A stretch of DNA of 64,000 nucleotides from Bdellovibrio sp. SKB1291214 (lineage in GTDB: Bacteria; Bdellovibrionota; Bdellovibrionia; Bdellovibrionales; Bdellovibrionaceae), in the NCBI RefSeq assembly GCF_002209355.2, contig NZ_CP106855.1:3534001-3598000 (forward strand), written 5' to 3'. Below the pieces are notes generated by a model. It did no database searches and was not told the DNA's origin. It saw only the letters and a program-made list of their open reading frames with translations. How positions within the stretch are numbered: position 1 is the stretch's first letter; every line of letters begins with the position of its first letter. Shown here one piece after another: positions 15,693-24,838 of the stretch. A program made the position numbers and the translations under genes.

Positions 15693-18239
15693 TTACTGGC
15701 GACGGCGGCCTTTTGCCTCGGGAGTACCATCAGCAGGGTCTTCCGGCCACTGGTGTTTTGGGTACTTGATTCGCAGTTCTTTGCGCACTTCTTGGTAGCC
15801 GTTTTTCCAAAAACTTTCCAGATTGGCAGTCACTTGCACAGGACGGAAATTGGGGCCCAACAGGTGAAATGTCAGAGGTGTTTTTCCAAATAAAACCTTT
15901 GGTGTTTCCATCATTCCAAAGACCTCTTGGATGCGCACTTCAAGGTACGGGGCTTTATCAGAGGGATAGATAACTTTAATGTGGCTGCCGCTGGGAACCG
16001 TGATGCGGGCAGGAAGTTCCTTATTCAGCGCACGAATAAATTCAGGGGGAAATACATTTTCAAAAAAGAAAACGAGATCTTTGTCAAAGACGGCCTGCAG
16101 TTTCTTTTCCCCCATGCTGGCTTGAGCGAAAGCTTCCAGCTTCCACTCGCTCATCTGTGATTCTGTCAGTTCAATCTCAGACGTGATCGTACCGTTTTCA
16201 GTGTGACGACGCCAGAACTCTACACGCTCCCACCACTCAGCGAGTTTTTCATTGTTCTTAAGAACCAGCTCCCATTTTTCTACAAGGACTTGAGGAAGTT
16301 TTGCTTCAACTTCATCAGGGGATGCAGGCAATAAAGAGGGTTCCTCCAGTGGCAATCCAAAAAGAGATTTGTATTCACGAACAAAAAACTGACCTTTTTC
16401 TTCAATGAAAGTGAGATCGCGGTTTTTTTGAATCTCTTCTTTAAAGTGAGAAAGAATGAATTCCTTCGAAAATCCACAGGCAAGGCTTACGATGGTTTCT
16501 GCATCGCTGCTGCCTTCAACGCCATTAAGGGCGACAAAAAAGTCAGACGTTTTCACCAAAGAATCCTGTTGCAGCTTTACTCCACGGCCTCCGACCATCA
16601 GGGCACGATCTGATTGACCACGGCGACGGCACAAGCGATCTGGAAAGGCGCGCAGTAAAAGCGTGCGCATTTCTGTTTCTTGCGATTCGGGTTTGGTGTT
16701 TTTCGCAGGCCCCAGTTTTTTTGCCAAAGATAAAATTTGCGACGCTGATTGTGAAACCGTTTGTAAGGCGATAAATCCCGCTTCGCGGGGAGCTTTACCG
16801 GATTTTTTGAACTGTTGAAGCAGTTCCAGGCGAACGGTCAGATCGCATTCTGTTTTGTCGCCCAGAAAAGAACTGACAGATTCACGACGAATGAAATCAC
16901 GCTCCTGAAGAATGGCAGCAAGCTCCGATCCTAATTCAAGAGAGTTTCTTTCTGCCGCAACCAACATAAGTTTGGCTAAGCGTACGGGCAAAGGAAAGTG
17001 CAGAATTTTTCTGCCAAGGTCAGTGATTTTACCGTTGCTATCCAAAGCTCCTGATAGTTTTAAATATTGCGTGGCTTTTTCGATGGCAACAGGGGCCGGT
17101 TTTTCGAACCACGAGAACTTTTGAAAATCACTTACTCCTTGAGCCGCCAGAAACAACAGGCTTTCTGTTAAATCCACGCGTTGGATCTCGGCCACTTCGC
17201 TTTTTAAAAACGAATGCTCATCAATCTTGGTCCACATCTTATACGCAAAACCAGGGAATTGACGGGCGGCGCGACCTGCGCGTTGAATTGCGCTCGATAA
17301 ACTGATTCGACCTAATTCAAGACGAGAAAATCCCGTGCGATAATCTTGCTTCATATTTTTAGCAAGACCCGTGTCGATCACAGTATTTACGCCGTCCAAG
17401 GTCACTGAGGACTCCGCGATATTTGTGGAAAGAATAATTCTTTGACGAGGCCCTCTTTGCAAAGCTTTGCGTTGGTCTTCCAAATTAAGTGAACCATGCA
17501 GTGGAATCAGATCAATATTTCTTCCCGCAGCCCAGTCTTCTAAGACGTTCTTAGCACGTTCGATTTCACCCACGCCTGGAAGGAATACTAAAACATCTTT
17601 ATCAGTTTTGCCGGCGGCCTCGCGAACAAGTTGCGCCAAGCTGTCAAAGAACGAAGGAAAGGTTTGTAAAACCTGGGAATTCTTTTGATAGATAATTTCC
17701 AAATCAAAGAGTTTTCCTGGAACGCTGACGATGGGGGAGTGCCCCAGATAGGCAGATATTTTTTCTGCCTCCAGAGTTGCGGACATCACCAAAAGTTTGA
17801 TATCGCGACCTAGCTCTTGCAGCTCGCGAATCAGCCCCAGGGAAAGATCCACGTGCAAAGAACGTTCATGGAATTCATCCAGAATAATTAAATCGACATC
17901 AGATAATTCGGGATCGTCCAACATTTGCCGCGCTAAAAGCGCTTCGGTCATAAAAATCAAACGTGTTTTATCGGAGGTTTTATTGGCAAAGCGAACTTGA
18001 TAGCCGACTTCTTCACCGATGTTCCAACCGTTTTCTTCAGCGATACGATGGGCTGCTGCAATCGCAGCCATACGACGAGGCTCCAGAACGATGATCTTAC
18101 CTTTTACGATATCAAGCAGGGCGGGTGGCAGGCGCGTGGTTTTACCTGCGCCCGGTGCCGCCGTCAAAACCAGATTCTGACCTCGCAGCATCTGATCTTT
18201 GATAGAAGGTATAAAATCATCAACTGGAAGATGGCTCAT
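15693..18239 (-). CDS. hrpB: ATP-dependent helicase HrpB
   Basis: This DEAH/RHA-type helicase has motif I AAPGAGKTT (about residues 27-35), motif II DEFH near 122 (Phe in place of the usual Ala or Val), motif III SATL, and motif VI QRAGRAAR. The length of 848 residues and the C-terminal HrpB region (PSGSHIKVIYPSDKAPYLEVRIQEVFG, cited by its parts PSGS and VRIQE) match the HrpB family. Its cellular role is not well defined; other DEAH proteins act on RNA. It overlaps rsmI by four bases, so the two are coupled. Confidence 0.94.
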   Translation of the reverse strand: MSHLPVDDFIPSIKDQMLRGQNLVLTAAPGAGKTTRLPPALLDIVKGKIIVLEPRRMAAIAAAHRIAEENGWNIGEEVGYQVRFANKTSDKTRLIFMTEALLARQMLDDPELSDVDLIILDEFHERSLHVDLSLGLIRELQELGRDIKLLVMSATLEAEKISAYLGHSPIVSVPGKLFDLEIIYQKNSQVLQTFPSFFDSLAQLVREAAGKTDKDVLVFLPGVGEIERAKNVLEDWAAGRNIDLIPLHGSLNLEDQRKALQRGPRQRIILSTNIAESSVTLDGVNTVIDTGLAKNMKQDYRTGFSRLELGRISLSSAIQRAGRAARQFPGFAYKMWTKIDEHSFLKSEVAEIQRVDLTESLLFLAAQGVSDFQKFSWFEKPAPVAIEKATQYLKLSGALDSNGKITDLGRKILHFPLPVRLAKLMLVAAERNSLELGSELAAILQERDFIRRESVSSFLGDKTECDLTVRLELLQQFKKSGKAPREAGFIALQTVSQSASQILSLAKKLGPAKNTKPESQETEMRTLLLRAFPDRLCRRRGQSDRALMVGGRGVKLQQDSLVKTSDFFVALNGVEGSSDAETIVSLACGFSKEFILSHFKEEIQKNRDLTFIEEKGQFFVREYKSLFGLPLEEPSLLPASPDEVEAKLPQVLVEKWELVLKNNEKLAEWWERVEFWRRHTENGTITSEIELTESQMSEWKLEAFAQASMGEKKLQAVFDKDLVFFFENVFPPEFIRALNKELPARITVPSGSHIKVIYPSDKAPYLEVRIQEVFGMMETPKVLFGKTPLTFHLLGPNFRPVQVTANLESFWKNGYQEVRKELRIKYPKHQWPEDPADGTPEAKGRRRQ

Positions 18240-18892
18240 ACAGGATAAACAAGAAGCATGAACTCTGCTTTTTCGAATGGAACGTTTTTTGCAATTTGAT
18301 CGATGGTGCCTTCAAGATTGAGTTCGTTTTCTTGAGACAAATTTAAAGATAAAAGCATACGGCGTGATGGGAAATGCGTTTGCATGTCGGCGATCATTTT
18401 TTTCAAGCGATAGGGAGTATCCATTAAAATGATAGCGCGTTTTTCTTTGGTCAATTCTCGCAAAGCTTTACCACGAGCTTCCGTTTCTGCAGGAACAAAT
18501 CCGCGGAATACAAACTCGTCCAAACGTTGACCGCTTAGGGACAGCAGACCCATCAACGCGGAAGCACCCAATACTGATTTAACTTCGATATTTTTTTGAC
18601 GGCACAGGCGAACCAAGTCAGCACCCGGATCACAAAATCCAGGAGTTCCGCAGTCCGTGACCAGGGCCACCATTTTTTGTTGGCAGATTGGAACCAGCGC
18701 AGCCTTGTCATCAGGAGTGGAGTGTTCATCCAAAACCTCATAGGATTTTCCAGTGATACCGTGAGCCCGCAAAAGTTTAGAAGCTTCCTTCGTACTTTCA
18801 CAGATAACAACTTCGCAGTCCTTTAGGATTTGCAAAGCGCGTAGAGATATCTCACTGGTATCACCGATCGGTGTCGCTACAAGGTACAACAT
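18236..18892 (-). CDS. rsmI: RsmI-like 16S rRNA 2'-O-ribose methyltransferase
   Basis: The tetrapyrrole-methylase fold is shown by LVATPIGDTSEISLRAL at the start, DCGTPGFCDPGADLV and FRGFVPAE. In E. coli RsmI methylates C1402 of 16S rRNA. At 218 residues it is shorter than the usual 280, lacking the C-terminal extra domain, and it reads STKEASKLL where others have EDTR...LL, so it is a divergent relative such as an SAM-dependent methyltransferase of the RsmI group. It lies directly between the HAD gene and hrpB. Confidence 0.82.
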   Translation of the reverse strand: MLYLVATPIGDTSEISLRALQILKDCEVVICESTKEASKLLRAHGITGKSYEVLDEHSTPDDKAALVPICQQKMVALVTDCGTPGFCDPGADLVRLCRQKNIEVKSVLGASALMGLLSLSGQRLDEFVFRGFVPAETEARGKALRELTKEKRAIILMDTPYRLKKMIADMQTHFPSRRMLLSLNLSQENELNLEGTIDQIAKNVPFEKAEFMLLVYPV

Positions 18893-19621
18893 CTAAGAGT
18901 TCCTTTGATTCAAAACAAAATTCATAATTCTTGGAAGGTCAGGAGGTGGTTCTGCCTTGCCAGAGTGGGTGCTGTCAAAAAAAATACTTTCGACATGTGG
19001 GCATTTTGCTCCCATCAGGTTTAGAATCACCGGCTCGTTGTCGAAAAAGAAAACTTTTGCATAGTGTTTGCGAGAATCTGCCAGAAACCAGTCGGTTTTA
19101 TATTCAGCATCGTCCATGGACTTATCGGGCTTCACATAAAGCACCGAGCGTTCATTCAAAGGCAAATTCCATTGTTTCAATTGTGCCGTGGTTCCCGGCT
19201 CCATGCGATGCACATCGCGGCCCGTAAGATACGCAACATCCGCACCTGCTTTTAGTACCAGATGTACGTAATCCAAAGCGCCTTCGTTGGGCCTGTCGAA
19301 TTTCAAATACTCATTTGAAAAGAAATTCTTTTTCCAATACGTGGCTACGGCTTCTTGAAATTCAGGATGATGTCCATCCAACCCAGCTCTTTGCAATGCA
19401 TTGGTGAATCCCCAATCCGTGTGTGCTGTTTTAATTTTGTTAAAACAAGCCACTTGCTCAGGAAAACGCTTTTGATTTTCAGGCTCTGCGGCGAAATCCA
19501 TCAAGATCTTTTCAATACGAGGGCTGACATCAAATAAAGTCGAGTCCAAGTCGAAAACAACGAGGCATTTTTTACCCTCGGAAACTAGTCTCTGAATGTT
19601 GACAAGGATTTGATCGATCAT
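18893..19621 (-). CDS. HAD-superfamily hydrolase
   Basis: HAD motif I is VFDLDSTLFD (nucleophile Asp near residue 24), motif II is YLTGRD, and motif IV is KVFFFDNEP. These support an Mg-dependent phosphatase of 242 residues. A large cap region lies between motifs I and II. The substrate is not evident. The stop abuts the rsmI start with no gap, so it heads a three-gene run with rsmI and hrpB. It is divergent from the phn-type importer. Confidence 0.85.
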   Translation of the reverse strand: MIDQILVNIQRLVSEGKKCLVVFDLDSTLFDVSPRIEKILMDFAAEPENQKRFPEQVACFNKIKTAHTDWGFTNALQRAGLDGHHPEFQEAVATYWKKNFFSNEYLKFDRPNEGALDYVHLVLKAGADVAYLTGRDVHRMEPGTTAQLKQWNLPLNERSVLYVKPDKSMDDAEYKTDWFLADSRKHYAKVFFFDNEPVILNLMGAKCPHVESIFFDSTHSGKAEPPPDLPRIMNFVLNQRNS

Positions 19622-19709
19622 GGGGCCATCGTAGCTGTTAGGGTCCAGTTAAGGCAAAGACTTTGTTAACAGTGAACAAGTCCTTTTATAGAATGTTCGT
19701 GGGGGTTGA

Positions 19710-20594
19710 ATGAAGCTTCTTTTATTTTTGTGCGTCTTTAGTATTGCTGGCTGTAATCTCAAAAAAGCTGCTTTGGGAACTGCAGAAAATCCAATTAAAT
19801 TTCATCTGGTGCCTTCTGTGGATGCCAGAGTGCTTGCAGATAATTCCAAACTTTTAAAAGAGTACTTAGAAAAATCAACGCCCTATAAATTCGAAATCAC
19901 TATTCCTCAATCCTTCGTCGCTGTTGTGGAATCATTCGGAACGAGCAGAGCTGATGTGGCCGCAATAAATACCTACGGTTACTATATGGCGCACAAATCT
20001 TACGGTGTCGAAGCCAGATTAACAGTTATTCGCTATGGATTAGGAACTTACCAGTCTCAATTCCTAGCTCGCAGCTCAAGTGGCATTAAATCTCTTAAAG
20101 ACTTCCAGAGTAAAAAGATGGCCTTCGTAGACCCTGCATCGATGTCTGGATACCTTCTGCCGCTGAAAACTTTGAAAGATAAAAAGATTGAGCCCAAAGA
20201 AACTGTGTTTGCTATGAATCACGATGCCGTTGTGTCGATGATTTATCAGGGGCAAGTCGACGGGGGGGCCACTTACTACAGTCCTCCACAAGAGGGACAA
20301 ATCGAAGACGCACGTCGTTTGGTAAAGATGCAGTATCCTGACGTTGAACAAAAAGTAAAAATTGTAGAACTGTCCGAACCAATTCCCAATGATCCTATCG
20401 TGTTTCGTAAGGACATGCCTGAGGCGATGAAAGAAAAAATCATCGATGTGTTATTGCAGTGGGTAGCAACTCCTGAGGGACGAAAATCTTTGGATTTGAT
20501 GTTGGGTGCAACTAATTTAAAGAAATCCACCGATGCAGACTATGACAGTGTCCGGGAAATGCTTAAACAAATGCTTCCAGCGGAAAAACAATGA
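19710..20594 (+). CDS. phnD: PhnD-like phosphonate/phosphite-binding lipoprotein
   Basis: The signal peptide ends SIAGC with the lipidated Cys at residue 15, so the protein is tethered and catches ligand in the periplasm. The body matches the PhnD/SsuA/transferrin-like fold: KFHLVPSVDAR, VAAINTYGYYMAH, KKMAFVDPASMSGYLLP, and GQVDGGATYY. The ligand (phosphonate, phosphite or another oxyanion) cannot be read. It leads a phnD-phnC-phnE operon with four-base overlap to phnC. No C-P lyase gene is nearby. Confidence 0.88.
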   Translation: MKLLLFLCVFSIAGCNLKKAALGTAENPIKFHLVPSVDARVLADNSKLLKEYLEKSTPYKFEITIPQSFVAVVESFGTSRADVAAINTYGYYMAHKSYGVEARLTVIRYGLGTYQSQFLARSSSGIKSLKDFQSKKMAFVDPASMSGYLLPLKTLKDKKIEPKETVFAMNHDAVVSMIYQGQVDGGATYYSPPQEGQIEDARRLVKMQYPDVEQKVKIVELSEPIPNDPIVFRKDMPEAMKEKIIDVLLQWVATPEGRKSLDLMLGATNLKKSTDADYDSVREMLKQMLPAEKQ

Positions 20595-21370
20595 GTGTCC
20601 CATTTCTTTCGGTTAAAAATTTAAACAAAACTTATCCCAACGGGATGCAGGCGCTTCGTGGCGTAAGCTTTGATGTTCACAAGGGCGAATTCTTAGTGGT
20701 TATTGGCTTAAGTGGATCCGGCAAATCTACGCTGATGCGTTGTCTGAATCGGTTGCAGGCCCCCACTAGCGGAGAAATCGTTTTCGATGGCACCGACATC
20801 GGTAAGCTTCATAAGGTGGAGCAGATCCGCTTATTACGGCGTAAGATGGGGATGATCTTTCAACATTTCAATTTGATTCCTCGTCAAAGCGTCTTGAAAA
20901 ATGTTTTGATGGGAATTTTGGGAACAAAAAAAACGTTGCCGAGCTTATTCGGAATGTTTTCGTCACAAGAAAGAGCCGAGGCACTTAAGAACTTAAAGCT
21001 AGTCGGTATATCTGAAAAAGCCCATCTGCGTGCAGATCAGTTATCGGGAGGACAAAAGCAGCGGGTGGCGATTGCTCGTGCTCTGATGCAGAGTCCTTCC
21101 TTGTTGCTGGCAGATGAGCCTGTGGCTTCCTTAGACCCGGCGACATGTCATGTGGTCATGGATTATCTTAAAAAGATTAATCAAGAGATGGGGCTTACCG
21201 TCGTGGCCAATCTGCATTTTCTTTCCTTAGTCAGAAAATATGCAACGCGTGTGATTGCCTTAAAAGATGGTGAGATAGTTTTTCAAGGTAAACCTGAAGA
21301 GATCACCCAGGAATGGTTTCAGAAAATTTATGGAGAAGGGACTCAAGATGTTGCGCCGGATATTTTTTGA
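20591..21370 (+). CDS. phnC: PhnC-like ABC transporter ATPase
   Basis: Walker A GLSGSGKST starts near residue 38, the Q-loop and signature LSGGQKQR are intact, and Walker B is LLLADEPVASLDP. FQHFNLIPRQSVLKNVL is the segment typical of PhnC. The length of 259 is normal. It energises the PhnE permease. It overlaps phnD by four bases and phnE by 23 bases. Confidence 0.93.
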   Translation: MSVPFLSVKNLNKTYPNGMQALRGVSFDVHKGEFLVVIGLSGSGKSTLMRCLNRLQAPTSGEIVFDGTDIGKLHKVEQIRLLRRKMGMIFQHFNLIPRQSVLKNVLMGILGTKKTLPSLFGMFSSQERAEALKNLKLVGISEKAHLRADQLSGGQKQRVAIARALMQSPSLLLADEPVASLDPATCHVVMDYLKKINQEMGLTVVANLHFLSLVRKYATRVIALKDGEIVFQGKPEEITQEWFQKIYGEGTQDVAPDIF

Positions 21371-22355
21371 TGCCTTCAGCGCCGCTTTTTTGCTTTGTTC
21401 AGCAACGGTCGCACTTTTCATATCAAACGAAGATCAACTTTTGAACTTAAGCAATGACCTGCTTTATGTAAGCATCTTTTTGCTTATCGGTGTGGCGCTG
21501 GCCTGGGGTCTTAATCGATCTCGGGTTCGAACTCTGGGTGGATTGTTATTTGATCACACTCCGCCTAAAGAGCAATCATCATGGTACTGCAGCTTTTGGG
21601 GCTGGCAGCTGGTCGTTTTACTGCTGGTTTCTTTTGCGGTCGCACTGGTAAAGACCGAGTTTTCTTTAATAGAGCTTTTGGACCAAAATGGATTTGCTGG
21701 AGCCGTTAGATTATTCAAAGGACTTTTCAATCCCAATTGGGAAGTTTTGCCCAGAGCTGTTTTGAATATTATCGAAACCATCTTTATGGCATTCTTAGCA
21801 ACAAGCATTGCGATTCCATTTGCGTTTGTCTTAAGTTTTTTCTGTGCGAAAAATATCATGCGCGGACCGGTCGCTTATGCCTTTTATCTGGCCTTAAGAA
21901 CTTTTTTAAACGTTACAAGATCCATCGAGGCTTTGATTTGGGCGATCATTTTTTCTGTGTGGGTCGGAATAGGTCCTTTCGCAGGAATGCTCGCCTTAAT
22001 GATTCATTCTGTGGCCTCCTTAGCAAAACAATATTCTGAAATGGTAGAAGCGGTGGAAGACGGCCCCATCGAAGCAATTGAATCAACGGGGGCCAACAAA
22101 CTGCAAACGGTCTGGTATGCGATTGTCCCTCAAGTGGTTCTGCCGTATATTTCATTTACAGTCTATCGATGGGATATCAATGTGCGCATGGCAACAGTGA
22201 TTGGTCTTGTCGGAGGCGGTGGGATTGGCACTATGCTAATTCAGTATCAAGGACAAGCGATGTGGCGCGAAGTGGGATGTATCATTGCCGTGATTGCGGT
22301 GGTGGTTTGGGCTCTAGATCTTGCCTCTGCTCATATTCGAGAAGCCTTGAAATAG
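21348..22355 (+). CDS. phnE: PhnE-like ABC transporter permease
   Basis: The protein has several membrane segments and the family loop EAVEDGPIEAIESTGA followed by VVLPYISFTVYRWDINVR. The ending VGGGGIGTML is also typical of PhnE. I chose ATG at 21348 because GAAGGG lies seven bases upstream; an in-frame ATG at 21330 lacks a ribosome site. The N-terminus carries two extra hydrophobic segments relative to short PhnE proteins (335 versus about 260 residues). Confidence 0.9.
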   Translation: MLRRIFFDAFSAAFLLCSATVALFISNEDQLLNLSNDLLYVSIFLLIGVALAWGLNRSRVRTLGGLLFDHTPPKEQSSWYCSFWGWQLVVLLLVSFAVALVKTEFSLIELLDQNGFAGAVRLFKGLFNPNWEVLPRAVLNIIETIFMAFLATSIAIPFAFVLSFFCAKNIMRGPVAYAFYLALRTFLNVTRSIEALIWAIIFSVWVGIGPFAGMLALMIHSVASLAKQYSEMVEAVEDGPIEAIESTGANKLQTVWYAIVPQVVLPYISFTVYRWDINVRMATVIGLVGGGGIGTMLIQYQGQAMWREVGCIIAVIAVVVWALDLASAHIREALK

Positions 22356-22367
22356 AAAGAGGACATC

Positions 22368-22772
22368 ATGGGTGAATTTGGTTCTTATAAAGTTTTGATT
22401 CGTGAACCGCATATTGATTCTTATGGGCACGTGAACAATGCGATGTACTTATCCCTCTATGAGGAAGCCCGTTGGGAAGCTATCACGCCGCGTGGGTTTG
22501 GCTTTCATGATGTTCATCGCCTGCAACAAGGCCCGGTGATTCTAGAAGTAAACATCAAGTTTATGAAAGAGATCAAACTTCGCGAAACAATCACCATCAC
22601 TTCTAGCATTCTTGATTATGAAGGCAAGATTGGTCACATGAAGCAACAGATGATCAAAGATGATGGATCTGTTGCCAGTGAAGCGGTTTTTACATTTGGT
22701 CTGTTTGATCTGAAAGCACGTAAGATGATTCTTCCAACTCCGGAATGGAAGAAAGCTTGCGGTCTGGAATAG
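22368..22772 (+). CDS. YbgC/FadM-like acyl-CoA thioesterase (hotdog fold)
   Basis: The hotdog-fold motif HIDSYGHVNNAMYLSLYEEARWE (Asp near 17, GHVNN, then the helix with EEAR) marks a 4-hydroxybenzoyl-CoA thioesterase-type enzyme. It hydrolyses an acyl-CoA of unknown chain. GAGGA precedes the ATG. It begins 12 bases after phnE, so it may be co-transcribed. The last 83 bases overlap the 3' end of the opposite-strand hydrolase gene. Confidence 0.87.
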   Translation: MGEFGSYKVLIREPHIDSYGHVNNAMYLSLYEEARWEAITPRGFGFHDVHRLQQGPVILEVNIKFMKEIKLRETITITSSILDYEGKIGHMKQQMIKDDGSVASEAVFTFGLFDLKARKMILPTPEWKKACGLE

Positions 22773-23658
22773 AATCGTGATTCAGGTGATTTATCATCGC
22801 AGCGGTCATCTGCTGCCATCGTGTTCGGCCAACGGACGCAGGATCAATCATCATATGGTGAAATAAAGAACGCCAGCTGAATGGTCTTTTACGCACGATA
22901 AATGGAGTCCATCGGTCCAATTTGTGGACGGCCATGTAAGTGCGCAATCCCGAAGGACTTATCAACTCATCTCGGGGATCGTAAAATAATAGAGTGGGTA
23001 CATTGATAGCTCGAGGGTTTGTGTGCTTGGCGACAAAGTCAGCAATCTTAAATGTCGCTAGATAAGCTGAAACCGGGGTTCCGATTGAATTCGCCGAATA
23101 GTTTTCTCTTTTAGTCAGATTAGGAATGATCGTAAGCGGATTTAACGTATTTAAAATTCTTAAAATAAACGGAGTTCTGCGAATGGAAAGAGCGGGTGCA
23201 AACAGCACCATCTTATCATATCGAACCTGATTATATTTGCTCGCAACAGCGACCCCCATCACTCCACCTAAAGAGTAACCTACATAATAAAGTGGCATGC
23301 CATAACGGTCCGCTCTTTCATTAGCAAGGCAGTACGCACGTAGCGTATCCCGCTCCCACATGTCTGCTGTCACAATCTTAAAGATATTAATATTGTTATT
23401 GTGACCAGCCAGCTGCAGACGTAATACATCCACGCCATCGTTGCGTAAGACATCTTCGATAGTCGACATACGTAGCGGATTCACGTTGAGACCATGAACG
23501 ACGATCGCGACGCCTCGGGCGGGCTGATAGGGGGACAAGCGCCAGGTCGTGTGAGAGTCGCTTCCCTTCAGCAGTGCGGGACAAGTACCGGCGAATGTCT
23601 CAAAAGGCAGAAAACTAAAGAATGATAATGACAGTGTGAAAAGGAGCGCTTTTCCCAT
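22690..23658 (-). CDS. Secreted alpha/beta hydrolase
   Basis: A signal peptide (residues 1-23, ending TFAG) sends it to the periplasm. The alpha/beta hydrolase core shows VVHGLNVNP as the oxyanion region, nucleophile elbow GYSLG with Ser129, the acid Asp in FYDPRDELISP and a late His in FHHMMIDP. The length is 322. It is likely a lipase or esterase; the substrate is unknown. The 3' end overlaps the thioesterase gene by 83 bases in convergent orientation. Confidence 0.83.
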   Translation of the reverse strand: MGKALLFTLSLSFFSFLPFETFAGTCPALLKGSDSHTTWRLSPYQPARGVAIVVHGLNVNPLRMSTIEDVLRNDGVDVLRLQLAGHNNNINIFKIVTADMWERDTLRAYCLANERADRYGMPLYYVGYSLGGVMGVAVASKYNQVRYDKMVLFAPALSIRRTPFILRILNTLNPLTIIPNLTKRENYSANSIGTPVSAYLATFKIADFVAKHTNPRAINVPTLLFYDPRDELISPSGLRTYMAVHKLDRWTPFIVRKRPFSWRSLFHHMMIDPASVGRTRWQQMTAAMINHLNHDSIPDRKLSSIPELEESSYVLSDQTDQM

Positions 23659-23727
23659 GTTTCAATTCCCCCAAAGAATTTGCATCTAAGATTAATCCTA
23701 AGGAAAGGAACCAAAAAATTTAATGAG

Positions 23728-23782
23728 TCAGAATATGTATTCTGAGCGTCTAGGTTAGATGGAACCGGCCCTTGGGCTGGTT
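23728..23782. repeat. Two adjacent hairpins in a 306-base spacer
   Basis: TCAGAATA-TG-TATTCTGA at 23728-23745 is a perfect dyad. AACCGGCC/GGCTGGTT at 23763-23782 is a second, with one G.U pair. Both are far upstream of the GYF/PilZ gene and just behind the hydrolase promoter. No T-run follows the second. The rest of the 23659-23964 spacer is AT-rich and holds the sigma-28-like promoter. Confidence 0.5.
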
Positions 23783-23913
23783 GGATGATCGCTGTTTCAT
23801 TTGGAGAAACACGAAATCCTATTTATTGTCTATTAGATCCCATTGGACATTGTGCAAAAGTTCGACGAAAAATCCCGGAACAAATTTGTTTAAATTGTCT
23901 AATATCCGACAGT

Positions 23914-23940
23914 TAAGTCATAAGTTTTTTGCGCCGATAC
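23914..23940 (+). promoter_or_regulatory. Sigma-28 (FliA)-like promoter
   Basis: TAAG at 23914-23917 and GCCGATAC at 23933-23940 are separated by exactly 15 bases; the FliA consensus is TAAA-N15-GCCGATAA. A transcript would begin near 23947, just before AAGGAG at 23949-23954 and the ATG at 23965, giving a very short leader. This links the GYF/PilZ gene to flagellar control, by inference. Confidence 0.65.
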
Positions 23941-23964
23941 TTTAATCCAAGGAGCACTGAACAA

Positions 23965-24765
23965 ATGGGAAAACAGTATTATCTATCGAACAACGGCACT
24001 CATATTGGACCTTACTCTTTGGAAGTTGTCCTACAGAAAATCGAATCCCATGAGCACCAATGGACGGATTATGTCTATGATGAAACGATCGGTGACTGGG
24101 TTATGTTAATGGAGCATCCTGAATTTTCAGCGAAAGTTTCAACAAAACCGGCAGCTCGACCAGACGCAGTTCCTTCTAAACAGGAGGCTGGCGCTGAGAC
24201 TATGAAGGATAAAGAATGGTTTATCCTGAAAGAAGGCAATAATTACGGTCCTTTTTCTCCAGTTGAAGTTGTCCAAATGCTTCAAGAAAAGACTCTATTT
24301 GAATACGACTATATCTGGCACTCGCGCATGGCTAATTGGTCTCGCGTAGCTGAAGTGGAAGAATTTTCTCCAGATAAAATCCGCGCGATGAAACAATCTT
24401 CTGACACAGGTTTAGCAGAAATCTTTTTCCGTCGTCGCCATGCTCGCGCTGCTTACGGTGCAAGTTTGATCGTTCATAACAACAAAACAGTATTCCGTGG
24501 ACAAGCACTGGAAATCAGTGCAGGTGGTGCGGGCGTGATGATTGATAACCCAAATTTGCAGCCAGGCCAGTCCTTGTTCCTGCATTTCCAACCAGGCGAC
24601 GGTGTTCCACCGTTCAATGCTGTCTGCCAAATCGTAAGCAAACAGTTCATCAAAGATTTAGCTCCAAGAGGAACAGACGCAGTAAGATACGGCGTAAAAT
24701 TCACGACGGTAAGTCAATCGGTACGTGAGAGTATTAAAAACTTCACGACGGCTAAGGCCGCTTAA
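23965..24765 (+). CDS. Double GYF_2 and PilZ domain protein
   Basis: Two GYF_2 domains lie at about residues 3-50 (YYLSNNGTHIGPYSLEVVL) and 83-130 (WFILKEGNNYGPFSPVEVV). A PilZ domain follows at about 150-262: RRRHAR, then EISAGGAGV, fitting the RxxxR and DxSxxG c-di-GMP-binding motifs with Glu in place of Asp. The start is ATG at 23965 because AAGGAG lies ten bases upstream; a longer frame from 23929 would overlap the promoter -10. No signal or membrane segment is seen, so it is cytosolic. It may couple c-di-GMP to a protein complex of the motility machinery. Confidence 0.87.
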   Translation: MGKQYYLSNNGTHIGPYSLEVVLQKIESHEHQWTDYVYDETIGDWVMLMEHPEFSAKVSTKPAARPDAVPSKQEAGAETMKDKEWFILKEGNNYGPFSPVEVVQMLQEKTLFEYDYIWHSRMANWSRVAEVEEFSPDKIRAMKQSSDTGLAEIFFRRRHARAAYGASLIVHNNKTVFRGQALEISAGGAGVMIDNPNLQPGQSLFLHFQPGDGVPPFNAVCQIVSKQFIKDLAPRGTDAVRYGVKFTTVSQSVRESIKNFTTAKAA

Positions 24766-24809
24766 CAGCAAGTAAGGTCGGCACTCCGACGAGGTCGGCC
24801 TGCTGATTT
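24755..24809. terminator. Possible weak terminator between convergent genes
   Basis: AGGCCG at 24755 can pair with CGGCCT at 24796, with an inner GTCGG-CACT-CCGAC hairpin at 24777-24790, and five T residues follow at 24807. The stem is interrupted, so this is a low-confidence call. Confidence 0.3.
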
Positions 24810-24838
24810 TTAAGATTTAAATAACAGTGGCAGAAGGT

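Noticed and set aside
18893-22355. A C-P lyase or phosphonate-use cluster
   Set aside because: No phnG-M or phnX/phnW genes are near the phnDCE-type importer.
23929-23964. Upstream start of the GYF/PilZ protein at 23929
   Set aside because: It overlaps the -10 of the promoter, and AAGGAG serves ATG 23965.
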